Shown here one piece after another: positions 1 to 7,364 of a stretch of 40,547 nucleotides of DNA. A program made the translations under genes and the position numbers. This DNA comes from Corynebacterium urealyticum (GTDB lineage: Bacteria > Actinomycetota > Actinomycetes > Mycobacteriales > Mycobacteriaceae), in NCBI GenBank assembly GCA_020741275.1, contig DYZK01000043.1, positions 1-40,547 on the forward strand. Reading direction: 5' to 3'. Numbering within the stretch: the first letter of the stretch is position 1; each line of letters starts with the position of its first letter. A model generated the notes under the pieces. It saw nothing but the letters and a program-made list of their open reading frames with translations. It was not told where the DNA came from and did not search any database.

Positions 1-873
1 TGCGGCACGATTGCCTCCACCTTCATCCCGGATCATGGCTGGCGCATCGTGTTCTTCGCCGGCGCAGTCCTGACGACGGTTGCGCTGCTCGCCGTGCTCT
101 TCTTCATTCCGGAGACTCCGGAGACCCTCGCTGCCCGCGGGAACGACGCCGCCCTCCAGCGTCTGGCCCGGCGCATGGGCAAGGTGCCGGCTGACGCGGA
201 TGAACAGCAGCGGGTGACCGTCGCGGTTCCCTCGGCTGCAGAGCGGGGCCGCGCCCGTGACCTGCTGGGCCCGGAGCTGCTGCGCAACACCCTGCTGCTG
301 TGGCTGGGCTTCGCACTGGTGAACTTCGGCTTCAACTTCGCGAATCAGTGGACCCCGAAGCTGCTCACCGAGGTGGGGCTGAGCGAACAGCTCAGCGCGC
401 TGGGTGGGATCATGCTCGCCCTGGGCGGCACGGTGGGCTCCGTGCTCTTCGGCGTGCTGACCACCCGACTGAGCACCCGCACGACACTGGTAATCTTCGC
501 CCTCACCGCGGGCTGGTTCCTGATTGCCTTCATCCTCAGCACGGGCTTCCCGGTGCTCATGCTGGCGCTGGGCGTGGCCGTGGGCATGCTGCTCAACGGC
601 TGCGTGACCGGCATGTACACGATCACCCCGCAGTCCTACGCCTTCCACCTGCGCAGCACCGGTGTGGGCATCGCGCTGGGCGTGGGGCGCATCGGTGCGA
701 TCATGGGCCCGCTTGTGGTCGGCTACCTGGTGGACTCGGGCTGGTCGCCGCTGGCGCTCTACGTTGGCGCTGCCGTCGTCATGCTGCTCGTAGCCGTGGC
801 CATCGGCGCTGTGCAGGGACCGGCCACGGTGGTCGCGGGCCGGCCGGACCCCGCGAGCAGCGACCGGGACTAG
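1..873 (+). CDS. MFS transporter, C-terminal part (gene starts before the window)
   Basis: The reading frame is open from base 1, so the 5' end lies outside the window; 290 codons are visible. The protein has a hydrophobic segment near the start, a charged loop (about residues 40-85, containing PETPETLAARG) and then six hydrophobic stretches, which fits the second half of a 12-helix major facilitator permease. The segment TPQSYAFHLRSTGVG followed by a GRIGAIMGPLVVGYL helix resembles the aromatic-acid:H+ symporter (AAHS) branch, which imports small organic acids through the cytoplasmic membrane. The substrate cannot be read from this half. It ends 54 bases before the start of a short-chain dehydrogenase on the same strand, but that gene seems to have its own promoter, so co-transcription is uncertain. 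MFS membership is secure; the subfamily is an inference. Confidence 0.85.
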   Translation, partial: CGTIASTFIPDHGWRIVFFAGAVLTTVALLAVLFFIPETPETLAARGNDAALQRLARRMGKVPADADEQQRVTVAVPSAAERGRARDLLGPELLRNTLLLWLGFALVNFGFNFANQWTPKLLTEVGLSEQLSALGGIMLALGGTVGSVLFGVLTTRLSTRTTLVIFALTAGWFLIAFILSTGFPVLMLALGVAVGMLLNGCVTGMYTITPQSYAFHLRSTGVGIALGVGRIGAIMGPLVVGYLVDSGWSPLALYVGAAVVMLLVAVAIGAVQGPATVVAGRPDPASSDRD

Positions 874-914
874 AACCCGACCGGTGAATCGGCGCGCGTG
901 TCTGCGGTGCCGAC

Positions 915-920
915 TAGCCT
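915..920 (+). promoter_or_regulatory. -10 hexamer TAGCCT, leaderless start of the SDR gene
   Basis: TAGCCT lies 7 nt before ATG 928. At this distance the transcript would begin at or next to the A of the ATG. It supports 928 rather than the upstream in-frame GTG at 898, which would lie upstream of this hexamer. Confidence 0.55.
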
Positions 921-927
921 GAGGGGC

Positions 928-1677
928 ATGACTAACACCGCAGAAAACACCCGCACCGCCGTCGTCACCGGGGCCTCCGCAGGCATCGGGGCAGCCGCCG
1001 CAGAAGCACTCGCCGCCGATGGCTGGCATGTCGTCCTCACCGCCCGCCGTGAGGACCGCCTCCGGGAGGTCCAGGCCCGCATTCAGGACGCCGGTGGCCA
1101 GGCCACCGTCATCGTTCTCGACGTCACCGACCAGGACTCCATCGACGCGGTGGCCAAACAGCTCGCCGCGGAATTCGGCAGCGTCGATCTGCTGGTCAAC
1201 AACGCGGGCGGGGCGCGCGGCCTGGAGCCCATCGTGGAGACCGACCCGGCGGACTGGCGCTGGATGTTCGAAGCCAATGTGATGGGCACCCTGCAGGTCA
1301 CCCGCGCCCTGTACGAGCAGCTCAAGGCCGGGCAGGCACCGCAGGTGATCAACGTGGTCTCCATGGCCGGGCGGGGCGCGTACCGGAAAGGGGCGGGCTA
1401 CAACGCCGCGAAGTTCGGGGAGACCGCGTTGACGGACGTGATGCGCATGGAGTTCGCTGAGGACGGCATCCGTGTTTGCCAGCTGGACCCTGGCCGCGTT
1501 GCCACCGACTTCTCGCTGAACCGCTTCAAGGGGGACCAGGCCCGCGCGGACGAGGTCTACGAGGGCGTGCAGAACCTGGTGGCGGAGGATATCGGCGAGA
1601 CGGTGCGCTGGATTGCGGGCCGACCGGCGCACATGGACGTGGAGACGATCATGATCAAGCCGATCGACCAGGTCTAA
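928..1677 (+). CDS. SDR family NAD(P)-dependent oxidoreductase
   Basis: A 249-aa classical short-chain dehydrogenase. Visible motifs are the N-terminal cofactor-binding TGASAGIG, the NNAG motif in the middle (LLVNNAGG) and the catalytic YNAAK (Tyr and Lys) after INVVSMAG. These define a Rossmann-fold cytosolic oxidoreductase that uses NAD(H) or NADP(H). The length is normal for the family. The substrate is unknown; the short-chain 'YdfG-like' 3-hydroxy acid or serine dehydrogenases are the closest type I recall. I chose ATG 928 because the leaderless -10 sits just upstream; an in-frame GTG at 898 is the alternative. The gene converges on glpD with 15 bases between the stop codons. Confidence 0.88.
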   Translation: MTNTAENTRTAVVTGASAGIGAAAAEALAADGWHVVLTARREDRLREVQARIQDAGGQATVIVLDVTDQDSIDAVAKQLAAEFGSVDLLVNNAGGARGLEPIVETDPADWRWMFEANVMGTLQVTRALYEQLKAGQAPQVINVVSMAGRGAYRKGAGYNAAKFGETALTDVMRMEFAEDGIRVCQLDPGRVATDFSLNRFKGDQARADEVYEGVQNLVAEDIGETVRWIAGRPAHMDVETIMIKPIDQV

Positions 1678-1692
1678 ACCAGGGCCTCTGCC

Positions 1693-3255
1693 CTAGTCCT
1701 CGATGCCAGCGGCGGCGAGCACCTCGCGCGCCACGGGCTCCGCAGCCGCCCGGTGCTCGGGGACCAGCCCCAACCGGGTGCGTCGGTCGACAATATCGGA
1801 TACCGTCCGGGCCCCCTCGTGGGTGACAGCGAAGCTCAACTGCGCACGCGTGACATCGAGGCCGGGAACCACAGCCTCCGAACCCCGCTCCACCAGACAC
1901 GGCGCCGTATCCCGATTATCAGGGCGGCTTGGCGCCCCCACGAGCGGGACGGACTTGGTGATGCATTCCCCGGCCTTCTCCCGCAGCGAGGGGGCCTTCC
2001 GCAGCACCGCATCCACGGTCTGCTCCGCCATCAGGCGATACTCCGTGAGCTTGCCGCCGGTCACCGTGATCATTCCCGCCCGCTCGATGATGGCGTGTTC
2101 GCGCGAGAGATCCGCCGTGCTTTCCGGGCCAGCGCCAGCGCCCTTGAGCTGCACCAGCGGTCGCAGGCCCGCGAAAGCGCCCAGCACATCCGCGCGGGTC
2201 AGCTTGGTGGCCAAGGCCTGGTTCACGACATCGAGGATCCAGTCCACATCCGCAGGTGGGGCCTTAGGCACATCCTCCAGCGGGGCGGGCTCGTCGGTAA
2301 TGCCGATATAGCAGCGCCCCAGCTGGCTCGGCAGGATGAAGCAGAAGCGGTTGGTGGCTCCCGGCACCGGCACGGTGAGCGCCCCGGTTGGGTTCCCCAC
2401 CTTGGCCGCATCGATCACCAAGTGCGTGCCGCGCGATGGCGTGACCGTCACGCCCTCATCCAGGCCGCCAGCCCACACGCCGGTGGCGTTGACGACGCAG
2501 GTCGCGCGAAGCGAGAGCTCCTCCCCGTCGACGTCCAGCACAACCTTGCTGCCAGAGCTATCCGCCGCAGCATCCACCCGGCTTGCCGTCGCGTGGGTCA
2601 GCACATCGGCGCCAAAGCCCGCCGCCGTCCGCGCGAGCGCGGTGACCAGGGCGGCGTCGTCGAGCAACTGGCCGTCGTAGTTGAGATAACCGAAGAGCAA
2701 ACCGTCCCGATCGACCGCCGGGCACAGCTCCGCGATGCGCCGGGCGCTGATCGTGCGGGAGCGCGGCAGGGTACGCGAGGACGTCCCCGCAGCGATCCGG
2801 AGAACATCGCCAGCGAGGAATCCGAGGCGGGGGAGAACCCGGTTGAGCAGGGAAAACTTGCGATTCACAGGGACGACCTGCCCCAGGGCACGGGTGAGGT
2901 GCGGGGCGGTGACCTCCATGAGGACCCCTCGCTCCACGGCGGAACGCCGCGCGATGCCCACGTTGCCGCTGGCGAGGTAACGCAGCCCGCCGTGGGCCAG
3001 CTTCGAGGACCACCGCGAGGTACCGAAGGCGAGGTCAACCTTGTCCACGAGCAGCACGGAGAGTCCACGGGTCGCGGCGTCCAGCGCGATGCCCGCGCCC
3101 GTCACGCCGGCCCCGATCACGATCACGTCGATCTCGGGCGAGCCCGCCGCCACGGCCGGAGAGGCGGCGGACCGGAGGCGTTCCAGCAGCTCAACCCGCC
3201 GGGAGGGGGAGAGCGCCGCGCGGGCCGGGTCATAGGTTCCCAAGGGCTTAGTCAT
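1693..3255 (-). CDS. glpD: Glycerol-3-phosphate dehydrogenase (FAD-dependent, GlpD type)
   Basis: A 520-aa protein with the FAD-binding dinucleotide fold at about residues 43-70 (DVIVIGAGVTGAGIALDAA), followed by the GlpD hallmark region with TSRWSSKLAHGGLRYL, a DAO-type central domain and a GlpD C-terminal domain. The enzyme oxidises sn-glycerol 3-phosphate to dihydroxyacetone phosphate and passes electrons to quinone at the inner face of the membrane. The start at 3255 is supported by TAATTT 7 nt upstream; the AAGG just before the ATG is too close to serve as a normal ribosome site. It is divergent from an alkyl-DHAP-synthase-like oxidase with only 49 bases between the two ATGs, as I recall for Rv2249c (glpD1) near Rv2251 in Mycobacterium tuberculosis. 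Both enzymes act at the glycerol-phosphate/DHAP branch of lipid synthesis. Confidence 0.9.
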   Translation of the reverse strand: MTKPLGTYDPARAALSPSRRVELLERLRSAASPAVAAGSPEIDVIVIGAGVTGAGIALDAATRGLSVLLVDKVDLAFGTSRWSSKLAHGGLRYLASGNVGIARRSAVERGVLMEVTAPHLTRALGQVVPVNRKFSLLNRVLPRLGFLAGDVLRIAAGTSSRTLPRSRTISARRIAELCPAVDRDGLLFGYLNYDGQLLDDAALVTALARTAAGFGADVLTHATASRVDAAADSSGSKVVLDVDGEELSLRATCVVNATGVWAGGLDEGVTVTPSRGTHLVIDAAKVGNPTGALTVPVPGATNRFCFILPSQLGRCYIGITDEPAPLEDVPKAPPADVDWILDVVNQALATKLTRADVLGAFAGLRPLVQLKGAGAGPESTADLSREHAIIERAGMITVTGGKLTEYRLMAEQTVDAVLRKAPSLREKAGECITKSVPLVGAPSRPDNRDTAPCLVERGSEAVVPGLDVTRAQLSFAVTHEGARTVSDIVDRRTRLGLVPEHRAAAEPVAREVLAAAGIED

Positions 3256-3262
3256 ACCTTGT

Positions 3263-3268
3263 AAATTA
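3263..3268 (-). promoter_or_regulatory. -10 hexamer TAATTT, leaderless start of glpD
   Basis: Read on the minus strand, TAATTT stands 7 nt before the ATG at 3255. Together with the plus-strand hexamer at 3293-3298 it forms a compact divergent promoter region of about 50 bases. Confidence 0.5.
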
Positions 3269-3292
3269 CGCTAAAAAGCGCCGCCGGTTGCG

Positions 3293-3298
3293 TAGTCT
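3293..3298 (+). promoter_or_regulatory. -10 hexamer TAGTCT, leaderless start of the FAD oxidase gene
   Basis: TAGTCT is followed by 6 nt and ATG 3305, so transcription would start at the initiation codon. No Shine-Dalgarno sequence is visible before the ATG. Confidence 0.55.
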
Positions 3299-3304
3299 AA
3301 GTCC

Positions 3305-4999
3305 ATGAATAAGCAGAAGAAAAGCGCGACAACCAGCACCAGCGATCACCAGTCGCTGCCCACGCCTCCCATGGAGTTCAACCTCTGGGGCACCCACGAG
3401 GAAGTCAAGCCGCTGTCCCCGTCCATCCAGAAGATGCTGGAGAAAATGCTGGGGGTGACCCCACCCGTGCCGCGCCGGGAAGCGGGCGCCATTCGCCTCT
3501 CCACCCCGAAGGTCACCGACGCCGACCGCGAACGTTTCGCCGCCATCGTTGGGGAATCCTTCATTTCCGACGACGCCGACCAGCGCCTGCCCCGCGCGCG
3601 CGGGAAAAGCTATCTCGACCTGCTGGATTGGCGCGCAGATAAGGAGATCGCGGCCCCAGATCTGGTCGTCGCCCCTGCCGATGAGGAGCAGGTCCTGGAG
3701 ATCCTTCGTTACTGCTCCGAGGAGGGAATCGCCGTCGTTCCATTTGGTGGCGGTACCTCCGTGGTCGGTGGGCTGAATCCGGTGCCGGGCACGCACCGGG
3801 CGGTGATCAGCCTCGACTTGGGCCGCTTCGACCAGCTGGAGGACGTTGATCCCGTCAGCGGATTGGCCACGTTGGGCGCGGGCCTCTCCGGGCCACAAGC
3901 TGAGCTGCTGCTGGCCGAGCACGGCCTGCAGCTAGGGCACTTCCCGCAGTCCTTCCCCTACGCTACGATCGGTGGTTTTGCGGCGACCCGGAGTTCCGGC
4001 CAGAACTCGGCTGGCTATGGGCGCTTCGATGCGATGATTCGCGAGCTCACGGTCGTGACACCGAAGGGCATCATCCGGCCTGGTCAGGCCTCTCCCGCGA
4101 CGGCGGCCGGCCCAAGCCTGAAGGCGCTCTTCATCGGCTCCGAGGGCGCGTTGGGAATCATCACGCGGGTGCGGGTGCGCGTGCACCCGATTCCGGAGAC
4201 GAAGCTCTACGAGGCCTTTAGCTTCCCCTCCTTCATCGACGGCGCCAACGCCCTTCGCGAAGTCACCCAGACCGACGCTGGCCCCACCGTGCTGCGCCTG
4301 TCCGATGAAATCGAATCCTCCGTGAACCTCACCAGCACCGACAACATCGGGGAGCAGGACGAATCCGAGCACAAGGGCTGCTTGGCGATTACCCTCTTCG
4401 AGGGCACCACGCAGCACGCCCAGTCCCGCCACGAGGAAACCCGGGCGATCATGATCCGCAACGGCGGCCAGTCCCTCGGCGAAGGCCCAGCTCGCACGTG
4501 GGAGGAAGGCCGTTTCGGCGCACCGGTGCTGCGGGACTCTCTCATCGACGGTGGCGCGCTCTGCGAGACCCTGGAGACGGCGACGGACTGGTCGAACGTC
4601 CCACGTTTGAAGAAGGCGGTGGGCAAGGCGCTCACGACGTCCCTGGTGGAGGACGGTTCCCCGGCGCTCATCATGTGCCATATCAGCCACGTCTACCCGG
4701 AGGGCTGCTCCCTGTACTTCACGGTGGTGGGCGCGGCCGGGGAGAACCCGCAGCAGCGCTGGCGGAAGGCCAAGAGCGCGGCGACGGAGGCCATGGCTAC
4801 CCACGGCGGAACCGTCACCCACCACCACGCGGTGGGCACCGATCACCTGCCGTGGATGGGTCTGGAAGTGGGGCAGGTGGGCATCGCCGCACTGCGCGCG
4901 GTCAAGCGGGAACTCGACCCAGCGGGCGTGCTGAACCCAGGTAAGACCTTCGACCTCAGCGATGCGGAGGCATCCCCGGACGCCACCAGGAGGATCTAA
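3305..4999 (+). CDS. FAD-binding oxidase, alkyldihydroxyacetonephosphate synthase-like
   Basis: A 564-aa flavoprotein of the PCMH/VAO type. The FAD-binding region is at about residues 120-260 (VVPFGGGTSVVGGL for the phosphate loop; YATIGGFAATRSSGQNS next), followed by an FAD-oxidase C-terminal domain. Near the C-terminus, THHHAVGTDHLPW carries the histidine cluster typical of alkyl-DHAP synthase relatives, and LDPAGVLNPGKTFDL is the usual end of the family. The N-terminal segment EFNLWGTHEEVKPLS is also typical of these proteins. Classical AGPS exchanges the acyl chain of acyl-DHAP for an alkyl chain; whether the bacterial protein does this is not known to me. It corresponds by context to Rv2251. 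It overlaps the next gene by one base (TAATG) and is divergent from glpD, so a role in glycerolipid or ether-lipid metabolism is likely. Confidence 0.8.
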   Translation: MNKQKKSATTSTSDHQSLPTPPMEFNLWGTHEEVKPLSPSIQKMLEKMLGVTPPVPRREAGAIRLSTPKVTDADRERFAAIVGESFISDDADQRLPRARGKSYLDLLDWRADKEIAAPDLVVAPADEEQVLEILRYCSEEGIAVVPFGGGTSVVGGLNPVPGTHRAVISLDLGRFDQLEDVDPVSGLATLGAGLSGPQAELLLAEHGLQLGHFPQSFPYATIGGFAATRSSGQNSAGYGRFDAMIRELTVVTPKGIIRPGQASPATAAGPSLKALFIGSEGALGIITRVRVRVHPIPETKLYEAFSFPSFIDGANALREVTQTDAGPTVLRLSDEIESSVNLTSTDNIGEQDESEHKGCLAITLFEGTTQHAQSRHEETRAIMIRNGGQSLGEGPARTWEEGRFGAPVLRDSLIDGGALCETLETATDWSNVPRLKKAVGKALTTSLVEDGSPALIMCHISHVYPEGCSLYFTVVGAAGENPQQRWRKAKSAATEAMATHGGTVTHHHAVGTDHLPWMGLEVGQVGIAALRAVKRELDPAGVLNPGKTFDLSDAEASPDATRRI

Positions 5000-6063
5000 T
5001 GCACAGCGGGGCACAGCAGCAGAATCACGGGGCTGAGCTGCCAGGTTCGGGCTCTTTCGAGGTAGGCACACTGCCCGTCCGGCGGGTCGCGATGCTTAAG
5101 AACCCAGCCGCGGGCAAAGGCGGGGCGGGCGACCGCGCGCTGAACGCCGCGCAGCAGCTGAACCGCCGGGGCGTGGACGTCCTCGCCATCCAGGGCAAGG
5201 ACGCGGCGGGGGCCCGGGAACTCGCCCGCGAGATGATCGCCGATGAATCGATCGACGCGCTAGTCGTCGCCGGTGGCGATGGGCTGATCTCCCTTGCGCT
5301 GCAGGAACAGGCCGAAAGCGGGAAGCCCTTGGGCATCATCCCGGCTGGTACGGGCAATGATCACGCCCGGGAGTTCGGCATCCCCCTCGACCCCGTGAAG
5401 GCCGCGAACGTCATCGCCGATGGTTTCTGGGCCACCAGCGACCTGGGACGCATGCACCGACTAGCGCCGGGGGCAGACCTCACGGCAGTGGATGCGCCGC
5501 GCCTTGACCCATCCCAGGCGGCGGATCCGCCGGAGGTATCCAAATGGTTCGGCACGATCGCGTGCAATGGCTTCGACTCGCTGGTCACCGATCGCACGAA
5601 TGCGATCTCCTGGCCGAAGGGGCGAATGCGCTATAACCTGGCGATTCTGCTGGAGTTTTTGAACTTCCACTCCATCCCGATGCGCCTGGTGCTGGACCCA
5701 GGGGAGGGGCCTGGTGGCCAACCGAAGCAGGTCATCGAGGAGAACGCGACCCTCGTGGCGATCGGCAACACCCGAACCTATGGCGGTGGCATGTACGTGT
5801 GCCCCGATGCCGACCACCACGATGGTGTTCTGGAGGTGACGCTGCTCGGCCGCATGTCCCGGGCGCGCGCGGTGTGGAGCTTCAGCCGGATCTTCACCGG
5901 CGAGATCGACGGGGTGGCCGGGGTGAGCCAGCTGCGGGCCAAGAGGGTCCGGATCGATATGCCGGACATGAACACCTATGCCGATGGCGAAAAGTTCGCG
6001 CAGCTGCCCATGGAGATCGAGGTCGTCCCGGGGGCCGGACGATTCCTGGTTCCGCGACCCTAG
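4999..6063 (+). CDS. Diacylglycerol kinase family protein
   Basis: A 354-aa protein with the lipid-kinase catalytic domain. Residues about 32-45 carry KNPAAGKGGAGD, residues about 90-100 VVAGGDGLISLALQ (the GGDG ATP-binding motif, with Leu-Ile where many members have Thr-Val/Leu), then GIIPAGTGNDHAREFGIP, and near the C-terminus MNTYADGEK, the conserved DGE. The enzyme phosphorylates diacylglycerol to phosphatidic acid at the membrane, feeding phospholipid and phosphatidylinositol-mannoside synthesis. By position next to the AGPS-like gene it corresponds to Rv2252. The ATG overlaps the preceding stop codon (TAATG) with AGGAGGA about 10 bases upstream, so translational coupling is expected. 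Confidence 0.87.
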   Translation: MHSGAQQQNHGAELPGSGSFEVGTLPVRRVAMLKNPAAGKGGAGDRALNAAQQLNRRGVDVLAIQGKDAAGARELAREMIADESIDALVVAGGDGLISLALQEQAESGKPLGIIPAGTGNDHAREFGIPLDPVKAANVIADGFWATSDLGRMHRLAPGADLTAVDAPRLDPSQAADPPEVSKWFGTIACNGFDSLVTDRTNAISWPKGRMRYNLAILLEFLNFHSIPMRLVLDPGEGPGGQPKQVIEENATLVAIGNTRTYGGGMYVCPDADHHDGVLEVTLLGRMSRARAVWSFSRIFTGEIDGVAGVSQLRAKRVRIDMPDMNTYADGEKFAQLPMEIEVVPGAGRFLVPRP

Positions 6064-6066
6064 CCG

Positions 6067-6089
6067 AGGCGCCAAGGCTTAAGGCGCCT
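6067..6089. terminator. Short inverted repeat between convergent genes
   Basis: A 7-bp stem (AGGCGCC / GGCGCCT, arms 6067-6073 and 6083-6089) with a 9-base loop lies between the diacylglycerol kinase stop and the stop codon of the minus-strand gene, overlapping the latter. No T tract follows on either side, so it is at best a weak bidirectional terminator. Confidence 0.4.
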
Positions 6090-6399
6090 AGTCCTCTTCG
6101 GCGACGTCGACGATCCTGCGGTCTGCCGGTGTGGTTGGTGCCGCCGGGGCTGCGGCCGCCTGAGCTGCTAGGATGCCGTTCTTCCGGCCGCTTTCTGGCA
6201 GCTGAGGATTATAACGTTTCCCCGGCTGGCCGATGCTCAAACCGACACCGCGGTGGAACTGCGCGGGCCCGCCAGCCTTCGGCGAACCGGAGGAGCCACC
6301 GGGGGTGATGGCGCGAACCACGGTGCCCGCCAGCCTTGGGGCCACCACCTGCGGGTAGGTGAGAGCGGCATTGCGGATGCGGGTGAGGATGGAGGCCAT
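6088..6399 (-). CDS. Small hypothetical protein
   Basis: A 103-aa protein starting MASILTRIRNAAL. The start at 6399 is chosen because AGAAGGAAAC immediately precedes the ATG on the minus strand; longer in-frame starts lack such a site and would run past the likely promoter. The first half is slightly hydrophobic and basic (TYPQVVAPRLAGTVVRAITPGG), the second half is rich in Gly, Ser, Pro and Ala, and the end is acidic (VDVAEED). No enzymatic motif or clear transmembrane helix is seen, and I do not recognise the family. It converges with the diacylglycerol kinase and is divergent from the sirtuin gene. A possible regulatory or membrane-associated role cannot be judged from sequence. Confidence 0.6.
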   Translation of the reverse strand: MASILTRIRNAALTYPQVVAPRLAGTVVRAITPGGSSGSPKAGGPAQFHRGVGLSIGQPGKRYNPQLPESGRKNGILAAQAAAAPAAPTTPADRRIVDVAEED

Positions 6400-6458
6400 G
6401 TTTCCTTCTCCGGGAGGGGTGCTGGCGCGTCGTGCACCAGTGGGCTTAAGTTCTCCCC

Positions 6459-6464
6459 ATATTA
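6459..6464 (-). promoter_or_regulatory. Possible -10 (TAATAT) of the small hypothetical gene
   Basis: TAATAT, read on the minus strand, lies about 60 bases upstream of the ATG at 6399 inside an otherwise GC-rich stretch. It would give a 5' leader of roughly 50 nt that contains the AGAAGG ribosome site. Confidence 0.35.
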
Positions 6465-6554
6465 TCGGCCCCCGCCCCCGCGCCGGGCTGGTTCCGGGCA
6501 GGAGGGGCGAGCAGCTTCTTGGGCAACCCGAACCCCGCACGACCAGCCACGGGC

Positions 6555-6560
6555 TAGCCT
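6555..6560 (+). promoter_or_regulatory. -10 hexamer TAGCCT, leaderless start of the sirtuin gene
   Basis: The same TAGCCT hexamer as before the SDR gene, here 6 nt before ATG 6567. It fixes the sirtuin start. Confidence 0.55.
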
Positions 6561-6566
6561 TGGGTC

Positions 6567-7364
6567 ATGAGCACGAACCCTGGTGTTTTCACGCTGAACG
6601 ACGGCCTACCGCAAGAACTGACTGACGTCCTGACGGGCGCGCGGAACGTCGTCGTCTTCACCGGCGCGGGAATGAGCAAGGACTCGGGGCTGGACACCTT
6701 CCGCGACGCGCAGACCGGCATCTGGGAGCGCATCAACCCTCAGGACATGGCCTCCCTGGACTCCTGGGCCAAGGACCCCGACCCCATGTACGCCTGGTAC
6801 CTCTGGCGCGGGCATGTCTGCCAGCAGGCAGCTCCCAACGCCGGCCACGTGGCCATCGCTGAGTGGGAGAACTCCCCCTGGGCCACCGAGCGGGGCATCA
6901 ACCTGCACGTCGTGACCCAGAACGTCGACGACCTGCACGAACGGGCGGGCAGCGAGCGGATCTCGCACCTGCACGGCAGCCTATTCAGCTACCGCTGCGC
7001 CATCTGCCACAAACCCGCCCGCACCCCTGAGTTCCCCGATCAGCAGCTGGAGCGCGTCACCCCGCCGAATTGTTCCCTATGCGGCAACCCCGTCCGCCCG
7101 GGCGTGGTGTGGTTCGGCGAGCCGCTGCCGCACCGCGAGTGGGACGCCTCCGAGGCCGCCATGCGGGAGGCGGACCTGCTGGTCATCATCGGCACCTCGG
7201 GCGTGGTCTACCCGGCGGCGGGCTTGCCACAGGTCGCGAAGGCCGCCGGCGCGCGCATCCTGGAGATCTCCCCGGAGCGCACCGACCTCACGCGGCTGGC
7301 GGACTGGTCGCTGCGCGCTACCGCGGCGGAGGGAGCCCCGGCGATCGTCGCGGCGGCGAATTAA
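6567..7364 (+). CDS. cobB: Sir2-family NAD-dependent protein deacylase
   Basis: A 265-aa sirtuin. NAD-binding GAGMSKDSGLDTFRD starts at residue 33, TQNVDDLHERAG is at 117-128, the catalytic histidine is H136 in HLHG, and the structural zinc is held by C144, C147, C169 and C172. VVWFGEPLP and GTSGVVYPAAGLP complete the fold. Tyr78 and Arg81 (YLWR) match the YxxR pair that class III sirtuins such as SIRT5 and CobB use to bind acidic acyl groups, so desuccinylation or demalonylation is plausible in addition to deacetylation. It acts in the cytosol and consumes NAD. The gene ends tail-to-tail with the J-domain-like gene, the two stop codons sharing the palindrome TTAA. Confidence 0.92.
   Translation: MSTNPGVFTLNDGLPQELTDVLTGARNVVVFTGAGMSKDSGLDTFRDAQTGIWERINPQDMASLDSWAKDPDPMYAWYLWRGHVCQQAAPNAGHVAIAEWENSPWATERGINLHVVTQNVDDLHERAGSERISHLHGSLFSYRCAICHKPARTPEFPDQQLERVTPPNCSLCGNPVRPGVVWFGEPLPHREWDASEAAMREADLLVIIGTSGVVYPAAGLPQVAKAAGARILEISPERTDLTRLADWSLRATAAEGAPAIVAAAN

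Noticed and set aside
1753..3264. Long plus-strand frame opposite glpD
   Set aside because: No motif, Arg/Gly/Ala-rich shadow of a well-recognised minus-strand gene.
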